From assembly GCA_018780265.1 (NCBI GenBank), contig JADMJV010000073.1, positions 2,157 through 52,465 of the forward strand: DNA of 50,309 bases, in the 5' to 3' direction. Position numbers and translations under genes: made by a program. This DNA is from a bacterium. Its GTDB lineage: Bacteria > Vulcanimicrobiota > Xenobia > Xenobiales > JADMJV01. This document shows positions 1-8,299 of the stretch, in pieces. Every line of letters starts with the position of its first letter. Within the stretch, counting starts at the first letter, position 1. A model generated the notes under the pieces. It was not told where the DNA came from, ran no database searches, and saw nothing but the letters and a program-made list of their open reading frames with translations.

Positions 1-55
1 CGAGACCCCCAATAGCAATGTTCTCAGGGGGGCTGCCGCCTCCCCCGAGACCCCC
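1..55. repeat. 10-bp direct repeat flanking a GC-rich hairpin
   Basis: The decamer CGAGACCCCC occurs at 1-10 and again at 46-55. Between them, 23-50 forms an imperfect hairpin: a CTCAGGGGGG arm against CTCCCCCGAG with a short loop. It lies directly before the P450 start and may be the tail of an upstream terminator or part of a dispersed repeat. The window edge prevents a decision. Confidence 0.3.
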
Positions 56-60
56 CTGCT

Positions 61-1233
61 ATGATTTGGGATGCAGTGAGCTGGCTGCTCCACCCATATG
101 CCTATTTCCAGCGCCAGGCGCGCCGACGGGGGTTGACCTGGCGGGCCTGGTTACCGGGTTTGGGGCGGGTGCTGATGAGTGGCGACCCGCACATTCTGGA
201 GCAGGTCATCCATCATCCCCATCTTGCAGGGGGAATTGCCCACCGGGCCCTGCGGGCCACACTGGGCGAGGATCATTTGATTGTAATGTCAGGCCCGGCT
301 CATCGGCCGCGCAGCCTGGCCGTGCGGCAATCTCTGACGGCATTCAGCAGCGACCAGGAGATGGCCCGTCTGACCCGGCAAGAGTTTGACCAACTGCCCC
401 TGGGCCAGCCCTTTTCGCTACACAAGGTGGCTCATCAAGCCAGTCTGCGCATCATGCTCAACGGCCTGCTGGGAGCCGACCAGGAGTCAGCCATTGTAAA
501 GCTAGCCCAGCAATTTCAGGCCTCTTTCTCCAACCCGCTGCTGCTGTTTCTGCCAGCCCTACAGCAGGACTGGGGCCCCTACAGCCCGTGGGGGCGCCTG
601 TTGCGCCGGCGGCGCCGCCTACAAGAGGCTTTGTTGCAGCAACTACAGCACGCGCCCCAAGACTGCATCGGGGCGCGGCTGGCCCAGCGGGTGGCCGCTC
701 CCTCTCTGCCCGTGGAACTGATGGCTTTGCTCATGTTTGGCCACGAAACCACCGCTGCCACCTTTGCCTGGTGCTTTGCGCTGCTGCAACCCGAGGCGGT
801 TCGGCGCATCCGCGACGGTGACACCCGCTACACCCTTGCCTTCATTGAGGAAAGCTTGCGTCTGTGCCCGGCCGTGGGACAGTTGACTCGAGTGGCCCAA
901 CAAGACCTGAGCCTGGGCCCCTGGCAGGTGCCCAGGGGGTCGGTGGTGATGCCGGCCATTCCCCTGGCCCAGCAAAACTTTCCAGACCCCCAGCGGTTTG
1001 ACCCGGAGCGCTTTCTGCGGACCGCCCCCCCGGCCAACCACTACTGCCCTTTTGGCTTTGGCGAGCGCATCTGTCCCGGCAAAGCCATGGCCTTGCGTCA
1101 ACTGGTGGTCATGCTGGAGACGGTGCTGCAAAACTACGAAATTCGGCTGCCCCTGGGCTACCAGCCTCGTCCCCAGCGCAAACTCTTTCTGGTAGTGCCC
1201 CAGGCAGGCACGCCGGCCTTGCGCCTGGCATGA
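61..1233 (+). CDS. Cytochrome P450
   Basis: Haem-thiolate monooxygenase of 390 aa. The landmarks are in order: I-helix oxygen-binding motif FGHETTAA, K-helix ExxR as EESLR, and haem-binding loop FGFGERICPG with the thiolate ligand at Cys338. No N-terminal membrane anchor is evident, so a soluble bacterial P450 is expected; it needs redox partners that are not encoded here. The length is at the short end for the family. The ATG has no clear ribosome-binding site. The gene ends in a 4-nt ATGA overlap with the GNAT-type gene, which ties it to the P450-GNAT-GNAT-GH3 operon and suggests it hydroxylates an acyl or amino-acid-derived intermediate made by those enzymes (inference). The substrate cannot be read from sequence. 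Confidence 0.93.
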   Translation: MIWDAVSWLLHPYAYFQRQARRRGLTWRAWLPGLGRVLMSGDPHILEQVIHHPHLAGGIAHRALRATLGEDHLIVMSGPAHRPRSLAVRQSLTAFSSDQEMARLTRQEFDQLPLGQPFSLHKVAHQASLRIMLNGLLGADQESAIVKLAQQFQASFSNPLLLFLPALQQDWGPYSPWGRLLRRRRRLQEALLQQLQHAPQDCIGARLAQRVAAPSLPVELMALLMFGHETTAATFAWCFALLQPEAVRRIRDGDTRYTLAFIEESLRLCPAVGQLTRVAQQDLSLGPWQVPRGSVVMPAIPLAQQNFPDPQRFDPERFLRTAPPANHYCPFGFGERICPGKAMALRQLVVMLETVLQNYEIRLPLGYQPRPQRKLFLVVPQAGTPALRLA

Positions 1234-2249
1234 ACGAATTTCGACTGGCCCACCCCGGCGACGAAGCCGAACTGCGACAGTTGAGCGCCCTGCCTATCCC
1301 CGGCCAGTGGCTGGACCTCAGCTATCAGCGCAATCCCAACTTTTTCCAAGGTCTCAGTCATCCCAACGACCAGGTATTGCTGGGTCGTTATCAGGGTGGC
1401 CCGCTGGCGGCCATGGCCGTGCGCTCCCTGCCCCAACTTTATGTCGCCGGCAAACCCACCCCCATGGGCTATCTGGGCAGTCTGCGAGTCGACCCCCGAC
1501 ATCAGGGACGGGCCCTGCTTTTTGAAGGCTTCCATCTGCTGCGCAGCCTGCACCAGGACGATCCGGCCCAGGAATATCTGGCCACCGTGGTGGAAGGCAA
1601 CCACCTGGCCTATCAACTGCTGGTGGGCAAGGCCCGCCCCAGTTGGCCCCGCTTCCACCCGGCCGGAACCCTCTACACGCTGGCCCTGGAAACCTTTCCC
1701 TCGCGGCCAGCCGCGCTGCCCATACGGACCTCACGGGCGCTGGAATTTCTCCAAGAACACGGGCCGTCCCGCAATTTCTTTCCCTGCCACACCCCCAAAA
1801 GCGCCGGAGAAACGCGGATCTGGATCGAGCACGAGGGGGTGGTGGGAGCCGTGCGCGACCTGTCGGCCTGCCGCCAAACGGTAGTGGACCGCTATCGCGG
1901 ACCGTTGCGCTGGTTACGCCCGTTGTACAACTTATGGGCCCGCTGGCGGGGCCGACCCGGACTGCCGCCACGGGGCGGCCAGATACGCGGAGCCTACCTG
2001 GGCTACTGGGGTAGCGACGGAACCCGGCCACACGCCTTTGGCGGCTGGCTCCAGAGGGCCCTGCAACTGGCCCATTCGGCGGGCCTGCAGTGGCTCTATC
2101 TGGGCCTGCTCGACAGCGACCCCTACCTGCCCGTGGGGCGTGCCTTTCGTCACCGCCTCTACCGCAGCCAACTCTATCGAGTACGCTACCAAGGCCTGCC
2201 CGAACCTTTGGACGAAAGGCCGCCCTATCTGGAATTAGCATGGTTATAA
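1230..2249 (+). CDS. GNAT-family acyltransferase-like protein
   Basis: 339 aa. The N-terminal half has GNAT features: a beta4 strand followed by the acyl-CoA pyrophosphate loop at about residues 88-100 (RVDPRHQGRA, matching the Q/RxxGxG/A pattern), then a helix and a second strand. The C-terminal half contains a second GNAT-like segment near GLQWLYLGLL, so the protein may be a double-GNAT. No signal peptide. It overlaps the P450 by 4 nt and the next gene by 10 nt, so translation is probably coupled. A role in transferring an acyl or acetyl group to the cluster's intermediate is inferred from context only. Confidence 0.7.
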   Translation: MNEFRLAHPGDEAELRQLSALPIPGQWLDLSYQRNPNFFQGLSHPNDQVLLGRYQGGPLAAMAVRSLPQLYVAGKPTPMGYLGSLRVDPRHQGRALLFEGFHLLRSLHQDDPAQEYLATVVEGNHLAYQLLVGKARPSWPRFHPAGTLYTLALETFPSRPAALPIRTSRALEFLQEHGPSRNFFPCHTPKSAGETRIWIEHEGVVGAVRDLSACRQTVVDRYRGPLRWLRPLYNLWARWRGRPGLPPRGGQIRGAYLGYWGSDGTRPHAFGGWLQRALQLAHSAGLQWLYLGLLDSDPYLPVGRAFRHRLYRSQLYRVRYQGLPEPLDERPPYLELAWL

Positions 2250-2899
2250 GTCAATCCGTCCTTGAAGTCAGCGCCCTGACCGCCGCAGAGCGGTCCCGCT
2301 TAGGTGCGCTCTATCAGCAGCACTACACGGCCGGTCACAATTTCCAACGCGACCTGCTCGAAAAAGACTGGGTGCTCTTATTACGTGATCCCCAGGGAAT
2401 TGTGGGATTTTCCACCCTGCAACGGCTGGAAATGCCGGTGGGCGTGGTCTACTTCTCGGGCGACACGCTGGTCCTGGCTGCTCATCGCCATAGCTACGAC
2501 CTGCCCCGCATGTGGGGCCAGTTTGTCTTTCAAAAAGTGGCCCACGAAAGTCGACCGTGCCTGTGGTTCTTGATCTGCTCAGGCTTTCGCACCTATCGAT
2601 TTCTGCCGGTGTTTTTTCAACGCTTCTATCCCCGCCACGACCTGCCCACCCCGGTAGACATCCAGCAGAGTCTCGATCAATTGGCCACGTCCCGCTTTGG
2701 AGCGCTGTATCAGCAAGGGGTGGTTCAACTGGCTTCAGCCAACCACGAGCCGCTGCCGGCCCGCCGCCTGGATTCGCACGCCCAGTTCTTTCTGAAAAAA
2801 AATCCGGGCTGGGCACAAGGCCACGAACTGGCCTGCCTCACCTGGCTCAACCCCGCAAATTTGACCCGAGCCGGCCAGCGTATGGTGACCGGTTGCTAG
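2240..2899 (+). CDS. Second GNAT-like acyltransferase (putative)
   Basis: 219 aa, starting at the ATG at 2240 inside the end of the preceding gene. The N-terminal part resembles a GNAT core, with a strand ending GVVYFSGDTLV followed by a helix and the segment CLWFLICSGFRTYRFL. The classic pyrophosphate loop is not obvious, so the fold call is tentative. The C-terminal 70 residues are polar and unassigned. Its position between a GNAT and the GH3 gene, with overlaps on both sides, shows that the four genes are co-expressed. It could be a non-catalytic partner of the upstream GNAT. Confidence 0.5.
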   Translation: MVISQSVLEVSALTAAERSRLGALYQQHYTAGHNFQRDLLEKDWVLLLRDPQGIVGFSTLQRLEMPVGVVYFSGDTLVLAAHRHSYDLPRMWGQFVFQKVAHESRPCLWFLICSGFRTYRFLPVFFQRFYPRHDLPTPVDIQQSLDQLATSRFGALYQQGVVQLASANHEPLPARRLDSHAQFFLKKNPGWAQGHELACLTWLNPANLTRAGQRMVTGC

Positions 2900-4383
2900 C
2901 AGGCGGCCTGTGGTGGCTGAGCGGGCTGCCGGAAGGGGTGCGCTTCTGGTGGGCCACCCGGCGGGTGGCCCAAAGCCAGCGCAACTACCTGACTCACTTA
3001 TTGCAAATCAATCAGGGTTGTGACTATTTTCGTGACCACGGTCTGGCTGGGGGGCCCGATGTGGACCAGTTTCGCGCGCGCCTGCCCGTGGTCGACTATG
3101 CCGATCTGCAGCCCTGGATCGATCGCATTGCGGCCGGCCAGATCGGTGTATTGACCCAAGAAGCGGTTACCCTGTTCGAGCCTACCAGCGGCACCCAGGC
3201 CCTCAAGCTGATCCCCTATACGCGCACCCTCAAGGCCGAATTTCAACGGGGGGTGGCCGCCTGGGTCAGCAATCTTCTGGGCGGCCGACCCCAACTAATG
3301 GGCGGACGGGCCTACTGGTCCATCACGCCGCCCCCCGAGCGGGCCCGGCGCACCCCGGGTGGCATCCCCATCGGCTTTGAAGACGATGCCGCCTATCTGT
3401 CGGCTTCGACCCAATGGTTGGTGCGACGCCTGATGGCCGTGCCCGGGCCAGCCGATCTGGACGAAACCCTGGAGCAGTTACTCCGCTGTCCCAACCTGCG
3501 ATTGGTCTCGGTGTGGAGTCCGACCCTGTGGCTTTTGATGATGGAACGCCTGCAGAGCAAATGGCAGAGTTGGGCCCGCCTACCCGGTCTGAGCCAGCGC
3601 ATGCAAAAGGGCTTGCAAGGCCTGTGGCCTCAACTCGACTGCCTGAGCTGCTGGGGGGACGGTCCTTCAGCCCAGTTTTTGCCACAGCTGCGCAGGCTCT
3701 TTCCGCAAGTAATGATCCAATCCAAGGGGGTGCTGGCTACCGAAGGCTTTGTCAGCCTGCCGTTGCTGGGAAAGTCGGGAGCTGCCCTGGCCGTGCGCAG
3801 TCATTTTTTCGAATTTGTCGACGAGCAGGGAAATTGTTGGCTGGCTCACGAGCTCAAGGCAGGTCGGCGCTACCAGGTGCTGATCAGCACCGGCGGTGGC
3901 CTCTATCGGTACCGCCTGGGAGACCAGTTAGAAGTGGTGGGCCACTACAACCAGTGCCCGCAGCTGCGCTTTGTGGGGCGGGTGGGGGGCGTCTCCGACC
4001 ATTTTGGCGAGAAGCTCAGCCCCGAAGCCGTGCTGCCCTGGCTGCCATCTAGCTTGCGGGGGCCCTGTTTTGTGGCCTACGAGGAGGGGCGCTACGTGCT
4101 TTTCGCCGACGATCCTCAGCCCGCTCTGGAGCGCGGCGAGGCCTATCTGCTGGCTCACCACCACTACCGGATGTGTCGCCAACTGGGTCAGTTGGGAGCA
4201 CTGGCCGGATATCAGCTGGAAGGCGACAGCTGGGCCCAGTTTTACGCCCGCATGCAGGCGGCGGGACAACGGCCGGGCGACATAAAACCCCAGCCTCTGC
4301 GCTTGGAAGCCCACTGGAGCCAGTGGCTTCAGGGCCGCTTTGTCAGCGCCGATGGCCCGGACGAAAGCGATTCAAAGCCGTAA
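2893..4383 (+). CDS. GH3-family acyl-acid amido synthetase
   Basis: About 496 aa, within the usual range for bacterial GH3 proteins. Family landmarks are the adenylation motif FEPTSGTQ, the STGGGLYRYRLGD region (equivalent to the ATP-binding YRY-GD motif of plant GH3) and RFVGRVGGVSDHFGEKL near the hinge. GH3 enzymes adenylate a carboxylic acid and then join it to an amine, usually an amino acid. No ATG lies near the expected N-terminus. I chose the TTG at 2893, which overlaps the previous gene; the frame stays open far upstream but that part is a shadow of the previous gene. The 3' end overlaps the convergent PlsC-like gene by 41 nt. It is the signature enzyme of the P450-GNAT-GNAT-GH3 cluster. 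Confidence 0.8.
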   Translation: MLAGGLWWLSGLPEGVRFWWATRRVAQSQRNYLTHLLQINQGCDYFRDHGLAGGPDVDQFRARLPVVDYADLQPWIDRIAAGQIGVLTQEAVTLFEPTSGTQALKLIPYTRTLKAEFQRGVAAWVSNLLGGRPQLMGGRAYWSITPPPERARRTPGGIPIGFEDDAAYLSASTQWLVRRLMAVPGPADLDETLEQLLRCPNLRLVSVWSPTLWLLMMERLQSKWQSWARLPGLSQRMQKGLQGLWPQLDCLSCWGDGPSAQFLPQLRRLFPQVMIQSKGVLATEGFVSLPLLGKSGAALAVRSHFFEFVDEQGNCWLAHELKAGRRYQVLISTGGGLYRYRLGDQLEVVGHYNQCPQLRFVGRVGGVSDHFGEKLSPEAVLPWLPSSLRGPCFVAYEEGRYVLFADDPQPALERGEAYLLAHHHYRMCRQLGQLGALAGYQLEGDSWAQFYARMQAAGQRPGDIKPQPLRLEAHWSQWLQGRFVSADGPDESDSKP

Positions 4384-5068
4384 AGATCAGCCAGGTGGTG
4401 GGCACCCAGATCAACTGGCAGAGGCGAAAGTGCAATCCTCTGCGCGCCGTCGGCAAAGGCTCGGGCAGGTCCAGTTGCACCTGCAGGGCGGCCCGCAAAC
4501 GAGATAAGAAATGCGTGACTTCCTCGTCGGGCTGACAGTAGAGGGGAGGACCAAAAGCTACCCGGCTGCTGCCTCCACGGACATAGTTGAGCAGGGGCCC
4601 GCAGAAGGCCGCACAGCCCGCAATGGCCACCGGCACCACCGGCACTCCGGCAGTCCTGGCCAACACCGCAGCGCCCCTGCGAAAGGCCCGCAAATGCTGG
4701 CTGTTGCTGTGAACTCCTTCAGGAAAAATGGTCACGCACTCGCCCGCCTGCAAAGTTTCCAAAGCAACCGACAGGCTGTCGCCACCGGGACGGACCGGAA
4801 TTATACCGATAGCCCGAATCCAGGCCCCGGCCAGGGGTATTTTGAGCACCGCCTCGCCCACCATCACCCACAAGCGCCGCGGGGACACGGCTAACATGGT
4901 GAAAGCATCCAACATGGTGGGGTGGTTGACGACCAGCAGCACCGGTCCCTCGCTCGGAAACTGCTCCAGGCCCAGCAACTGAGGTTGCCAGTAAGGAGTT
5001 AGCAAATTGCGGGCCAGCCAGCGCGAAACCCGGTACACCCTATCGGTCAGCGTCGCCGCAAGAACCAT
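4343..5068 (-). CDS. PlsC-type lysophospholipid acyltransferase
   Basis: 241 aa. It has the acyltransferase block I catalytic motif NHPTMLD (His49, Asp54), block II around GIIPVRPGG, block III IFPEGVHS and block IV VVPVAIAG. Such enzymes move an acyl group from acyl-CoA or acyl-ACP to a glycerophosphate or another alcohol at the inner membrane. The start overlaps the stop of the NTF2-like gene by 22 nt, so the two are probably one transcript. Its 3' end runs into the GH3 gene from the opposite strand. Whether it serves general phospholipid synthesis or the neighbouring cluster cannot be told from sequence. Confidence 0.85.
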   Translation of the reverse strand: MVLAATLTDRVYRVSRWLARNLLTPYWQPQLLGLEQFPSEGPVLLVVNHPTMLDAFTMLAVSPRRLWVMVGEAVLKIPLAGAWIRAIGIIPVRPGGDSLSVALETLQAGECVTIFPEGVHSNSQHLRAFRRGAAVLARTAGVPVVPVAIAGCAAFCGPLLNYVRGGSSRVAFGPPLYCQPDEEVTHFLSRLRAALQVQLDLPEPLPTARRGLHFRLCQLIWVPTTWLIFTALNRFRPGHRR

Positions 5069-5595
5069 CCTAGCGCGCCGCCAACCGCCAGCCCCACCGC
5101 CGCCGTAGCCGCCGCTGTGTAACTGGCGGCCTTCTTCGAGAGTGCCAGAATGGGGTTGTCAAACAGGTTGCTCGAGGTGTGGAAAGAGGCGATTTTCCAG
5201 GTGCCGCTGTGCTTGGTCATGGTGTTGCTCCAACGCAGTCGGCAGGAGAACACCAGCCCATCGGCCAGTTTGTAGCTGGTGTCGGCCCAACCTGTGGCCA
5301 CCCCAAAGCTATCTCCGTAAAGAACGGTCAGTCGGTCGGCCTCGATAGCATCCACCGAGGTGGACTTGACCACCGGTCGCGACCCCATTCTCAACTTCTC
5401 GTGGTAGTTGCGCACGTCGGCATGGCCGTGACACACTTCACCATTCATGGCGGTAAAGGACACATTCTCGTCGAGGACAGCCAGCATCCCCTCGATATCG
5501 CCCTGATTGTAGGCGGCCACGAAGGTATCTCGCATGGCCCGGAGGGCCTGATGTTCTGCCTCAACGGCAGCTGAATTAGAATTTTCGTCGCTCAT
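5047..5595 (-). CDS. NTF2/SnoaL-like domain protein with C-terminal membrane anchor
   Basis: 182 aa from the ATG at 5595; the frame is open further upstream but that extension is arginine-rich and probably untranslated. Residues 15-140 have the pattern of SnoaL/DUF4440 proteins: a helix ending FVAAYNQGDIEGML, then strands with DENVSFTAMNG and the terminal GTWKIASFH strand. The C-terminus has a hydrophobic Ala/Gly-rich segment (GLAVGGALGWF) followed by RRR, typical of a tail anchor. Enzymatic or simple ligand-binding roles are both known for this fold. It is the first gene of a two-gene minus-strand unit with the PlsC-like gene. Confidence 0.7.
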   Translation of the reverse strand: MSDENSNSAAVEAEHQALRAMRDTFVAAYNQGDIEGMLAVLDENVSFTAMNGEVCHGHADVRNYHEKLRMGSRPVVKSTSVDAIEADRLTVLYGDSFGVATGWADTSYKLADGLVFSCRLRWSNTMTKHSGTWKIASFHTSSNLFDNPILALSKKAASYTAAATAAVGLAVGGALGWFLRRR

Positions 5596-5669
5596 GAGGC
5601 CTGCAAATTCTCTGTCGGCAGCAAGCCTCCTGTGCAGGGTCCACCCCCTCTCCCAGGAAGGGGCGCCCC

Positions 5670-6818
5670 ATGTTGGGGGAATTTCGGCTGGAACAGTTTT
5701 TTGCGCGCTGGGAGTTTGAAGCACGCTATCACCTCTGCGCTTCCGACGCCGAAAGCCGCAGCCTAAACGATCTCCTCGCCCTGGCCGATGGAGCTGACCT
5801 GGAGGACTGGGGGCAACTGTGGCTGGGCTATATCCCCAGCCAGGGCACCCCCGCCCTGCGCCAGGCCATCGCCGCGACCTACGCAAGCATAAACCCTGAC
5901 CAGGTGCTGTGTTTTTGTGGGGCCGAGGAAGGCCTTTACTGCGCCATGCAGGCCCTGCTGGGCCGCGACGACCACGCCATCATAACAGTGCCCAACTACC
6001 AGGCCATGGAAGAGTTGCCCCTCAGCCTGTGCGGCTCCGTGAGCGGCCTGACCTTACGCTCCCAAAACCAGTGGGACCTGGATGTCGACGAATTGCGCAG
6101 CCTGCTGCGCCCCAATACTCGCATGGTGGCCGTCAACTTTCCCAATAACCCCACCGGCAAGGTGCTTTCCCAGCAGCGCTGGCTACAACTGATCGAAATC
6201 GTCCGCGAGCACAACCTCTGGCTCTTCAGCGATGAGGTCTATCGAGGACTGGAGCGCAACCCGGTCCACACCCTTCCCCAGGCAGCCGATCTCTACCCAA
6301 GAGCCCTGTCCCTGAACGTAATGTCCAAAGCCTACGGCTTGCCGGGCTTGCGGGTGGGCTGGGTCGCCTGTCAGGATGGCGACCTGCTACACCGCATGGG
6401 AAAGGTCAAAGACTACCTGTCCATTTGCAACAGCGGCCCCTCCGAGTGGCTGGCCACCATCGCCCTCAAAGCCGGCGCCCAACTGCTTGAACGCAACCGC
6501 CAGTTGGCCCGGCAAAACCTGGAACGGTGGAATGCGTTTTTTCAGAACCACCCGGAGTTGTTCCAATGGTGGCAACCCGAAGGGAGCTGCGTGGCCTTTC
6601 CCCGCTACCTGGGCCCGGACGGGGTGGAAAACTGGTGCCAAAATCTGGTCCAAGAAACCGGAGTATTGCTGTTGCCGGCCAGCATCTACCAGTCCCAACT
6701 GGGGTCCGTCGACCGGGACCGTTTTCGGCTGGGTTATGGTCGTGCCAACCTGCAGCCAGGTCTGCAGAAAATGGGCAATTTCCTGTGTCGACAGGGTCGG
6801 CCCCCCTTGCTACACTAA
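5670..6818 (+). CDS. PLP-dependent aminotransferase, class I/II
   Basis: 382 aa fold-type I aminotransferase. Visible landmarks are GYIPSQGTPALRQAI near the N-terminus, the PNYQAME substrate-loop region, NFPNNPTGK, SDEVYRG (the Asp that contacts the pyridine nitrogen lies in this segment) and the PLP-binding lysine Lys220 in MSKAYGLPGLRVGW. Arg in GYGRANL near the C-terminus could hold the substrate carboxylate. The start has a good ribosome-binding site, AGGAAGGGG, 6 nt before the ATG. The amino donor and acceptor are not predictable. The gene is divergent from the NTF2-like gene across a 74-nt promoter gap. Confidence 0.9.
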   Translation: MLGEFRLEQFFARWEFEARYHLCASDAESRSLNDLLALADGADLEDWGQLWLGYIPSQGTPALRQAIAATYASINPDQVLCFCGAEEGLYCAMQALLGRDDHAIITVPNYQAMEELPLSLCGSVSGLTLRSQNQWDLDVDELRSLLRPNTRMVAVNFPNNPTGKVLSQQRWLQLIEIVREHNLWLFSDEVYRGLERNPVHTLPQAADLYPRALSLNVMSKAYGLPGLRVGWVACQDGDLLHRMGKVKDYLSICNSGPSEWLATIALKAGAQLLERNRQLARQNLERWNAFFQNHPELFQWWQPEGSCVAFPRYLGPDGVENWCQNLVQETGVLLLPASIYQSQLGSVDRDRFRLGYGRANLQPGLQKMGNFLCRQGRPPLLH

Positions 6819-6822
6819 ACAG

Positions 6823-7035
6823 ATGCCAGAACAGAGGTTCGTCTTTGACCCCCAGGTGCCGGTGGGCAGAATCGCCCTCTGCGTAGCCTTTGTTGTCCTG
6901 GCGGTATTTTTCGGTCTGGCCGGCATCGTATTGCGCCACGAGACTCTGGGTTGGCTGGCCGGTCTCTGCTACGTAGCCTCCTGCCTGTCCGTACCGCGTG
7001 AATTGCAAGAGAATGGGCCTCGTCCCAGGACGTAG
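6823..7035 (+). CDS. Small two-helix membrane protein, unknown function
   Basis: 70 aa, starting with the ATG 4 nt after the aminotransferase stop. It has a polar 15-residue N-terminus and two hydrophobic segments (about residues 18-36 and 43-57), consistent with a helical hairpin in the inner membrane, then an Arg/Pro-rich tail. I do not recognise the family. Its tight spacing puts it in the aminotransferase transcript, with the universal stress protein following 26 nt later. Confidence 0.55.
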   Translation: MPEQRFVFDPQVPVGRIALCVAFVVLAVFFGLAGIVLRHETLGWLAGLCYVASCLSVPRELQENGPRPRT

Positions 7036-7061
7036 CCACCCTGTCCGTCGAACCGGTGGGC

Positions 7062-7532
7062 ATGTATCGAAAAATTCTCGTTCCTTTGGACGGCTCACCC
7101 AAGTCCGAACAGTCCCTGCCGGTTGCTCAGCAACTGGCCGAACCGATGGGTTCGGAGGTGTGTCTGCTGGTTGCGGTCGATCTGGGCAAGGTGCTGTTTG
7201 TTGACCGAACCGACAAACTGCCGACCGATTTTGAGCGCCTGGGTGAGCAGCAACTGGGCGAAGCCCAAAAATATCTTAAGGAAATTCAGCAACGCTTGCA
7301 AGGCAGCGGCATCAAAGTGTCTATTCACGTGGAACAGGCCGACCCGCGCGACGCCATCATCCAGTTCGCCAAGGAAGAAAAAGTCGACCTGGTGGTCATG
7401 ACCTCGGCCGGAAAAAGCAACTGGATGCGCTGGATCAGCGGCAGCATCGCCGATCAGATACTGCGCAGCGCCCCCTGTCCGGTGCTGGTGGTGCGACCGC
7501 CGGTCCCAACCGAGGAAGCCGAAGCCAGTTAG
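7062..7532 (+). CDS. Universal stress protein (UspA family)
   Basis: 156 aa single-domain Usp. It opens with the hallmark MYRKILVPLDGS, has the central strand VDLVVMTSAGK, and ends with ILRSAPCPVLVVRPP. The ATP-binding signature GxxGx9GS/T is only partly kept around GKSNWMRWISGS, so ATP binding is uncertain. A GTG two codons upstream is an alternative start; the ATG at 7062 matches the family N-terminus. The stop overlaps the convergent crotonase gene by 4 nt. Confidence 0.9.
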   Translation: MYRKILVPLDGSPKSEQSLPVAQQLAEPMGSEVCLLVAVDLGKVLFVDRTDKLPTDFERLGEQQLGEAQKYLKEIQQRLQGSGIKVSIHVEQADPRDAIIQFAKEEKVDLVVMTSAGKSNWMRWISGSIADQILRSAPCPVLVVRPPVPTEEAEAS

Positions 7533-8299
7533 CGTCCTTCGTAACTGGGAGCGCGCTTGTCCAGAAAGGCCAGCATGGCGTTGTTAGCGTCCTGGGTTTT
7601 GACAATGCGGTCGATGGCCTCGGCCTCTTTTTCCAGCCGCTCCCGTACCAGTTCGGGCGGGTTGAGCAGACGTTTGCTCTCCCCAAAGGCCAGCGTGGGG
7701 CCCTGAGCCAGCGACTCCAAACGCTTCCAGGCCACCTCTTCGAGTCGGTCGGGATGAACTACTTCGTGGACCAATCCAATATCACGACCCTCGCTGGCGC
7801 CCACCGTGCGGTCATCAAAGAGCAGGCTTTGGGTGCGACTCATGCCGATCAACTGGGGCAGGCGCAGGGTTGACCCTCCGTCCATGGAGATGGCCACTTG
7901 CGGATAGGCCAGACGAAAGCCCGCTCTCTGGCTGGCGATGCGCACATCGGCACAGAGACAGATGGACATGCCTCCACCGGCGGCCACCCCGCCGACCGCA
8001 CAGATCACCGGCTTGGGGGCGGTCAGCATCACCTCGCAGACCTGGTGCATGGCTCGAACCAGTTGAGAGAGGGAGCCGATCTGTTGCTGGGCGGCCCAGC
8101 GCAGGTCGGCGCCCACGCAAAAATTGGTCCCCTGCGAATCGAGCAAAATGGCCCGAATTTCCGGGTTGTCGGCAGCCGCCACCAGCACCTGATGCAATTG
8201 CTGGCATAGTTCGGGAGTGAGGCCGTTATGGGGTGGGTTTTGCAGGCGCACCCGGATCCACTGAGGACCCAGCACCGACTCCACCAGATTGCGGCTCAC
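7529..8299 (-). CDS. Enoyl-CoA hydratase/isomerase family (crotonase) protein
   Basis: 256 aa crotonase fold. The oxyanion-hole segments are present as NFCVGADLRW and GGVAAGGGMSI. At the second catalytic region the sequence is ISMDGGSTLRLP, an Asp-Gly-Gly arrangement closer to PaaG-type isomerases than to classical hydratases with two Glu. It therefore probably isomerises or otherwise rearranges an acyl-CoA rather than hydrating crotonyl-CoA (inference from residues). The GTG start overlaps the stop of the upstream esterase fusion by 4 nt, so it is the last gene of the amidohydrolase operon, although no metabolic link is obvious. Confidence 0.88.
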   Translation of the reverse strand: MSRNLVESVLGPQWIRVRLQNPPHNGLTPELCQQLHQVLVAAADNPEIRAILLDSQGTNFCVGADLRWAAQQQIGSLSQLVRAMHQVCEVMLTAPKPVICAVGGVAAGGGMSICLCADVRIASQRAGFRLAYPQVAISMDGGSTLRLPQLIGMSRTQSLLFDDRTVGASEGRDIGLVHEVVHPDRLEEVAWKRLESLAQGPTLAFGESKRLLNPPELVRERLEKEAEAIDRIVKTQDANNAMLAFLDKRAPSYEGR

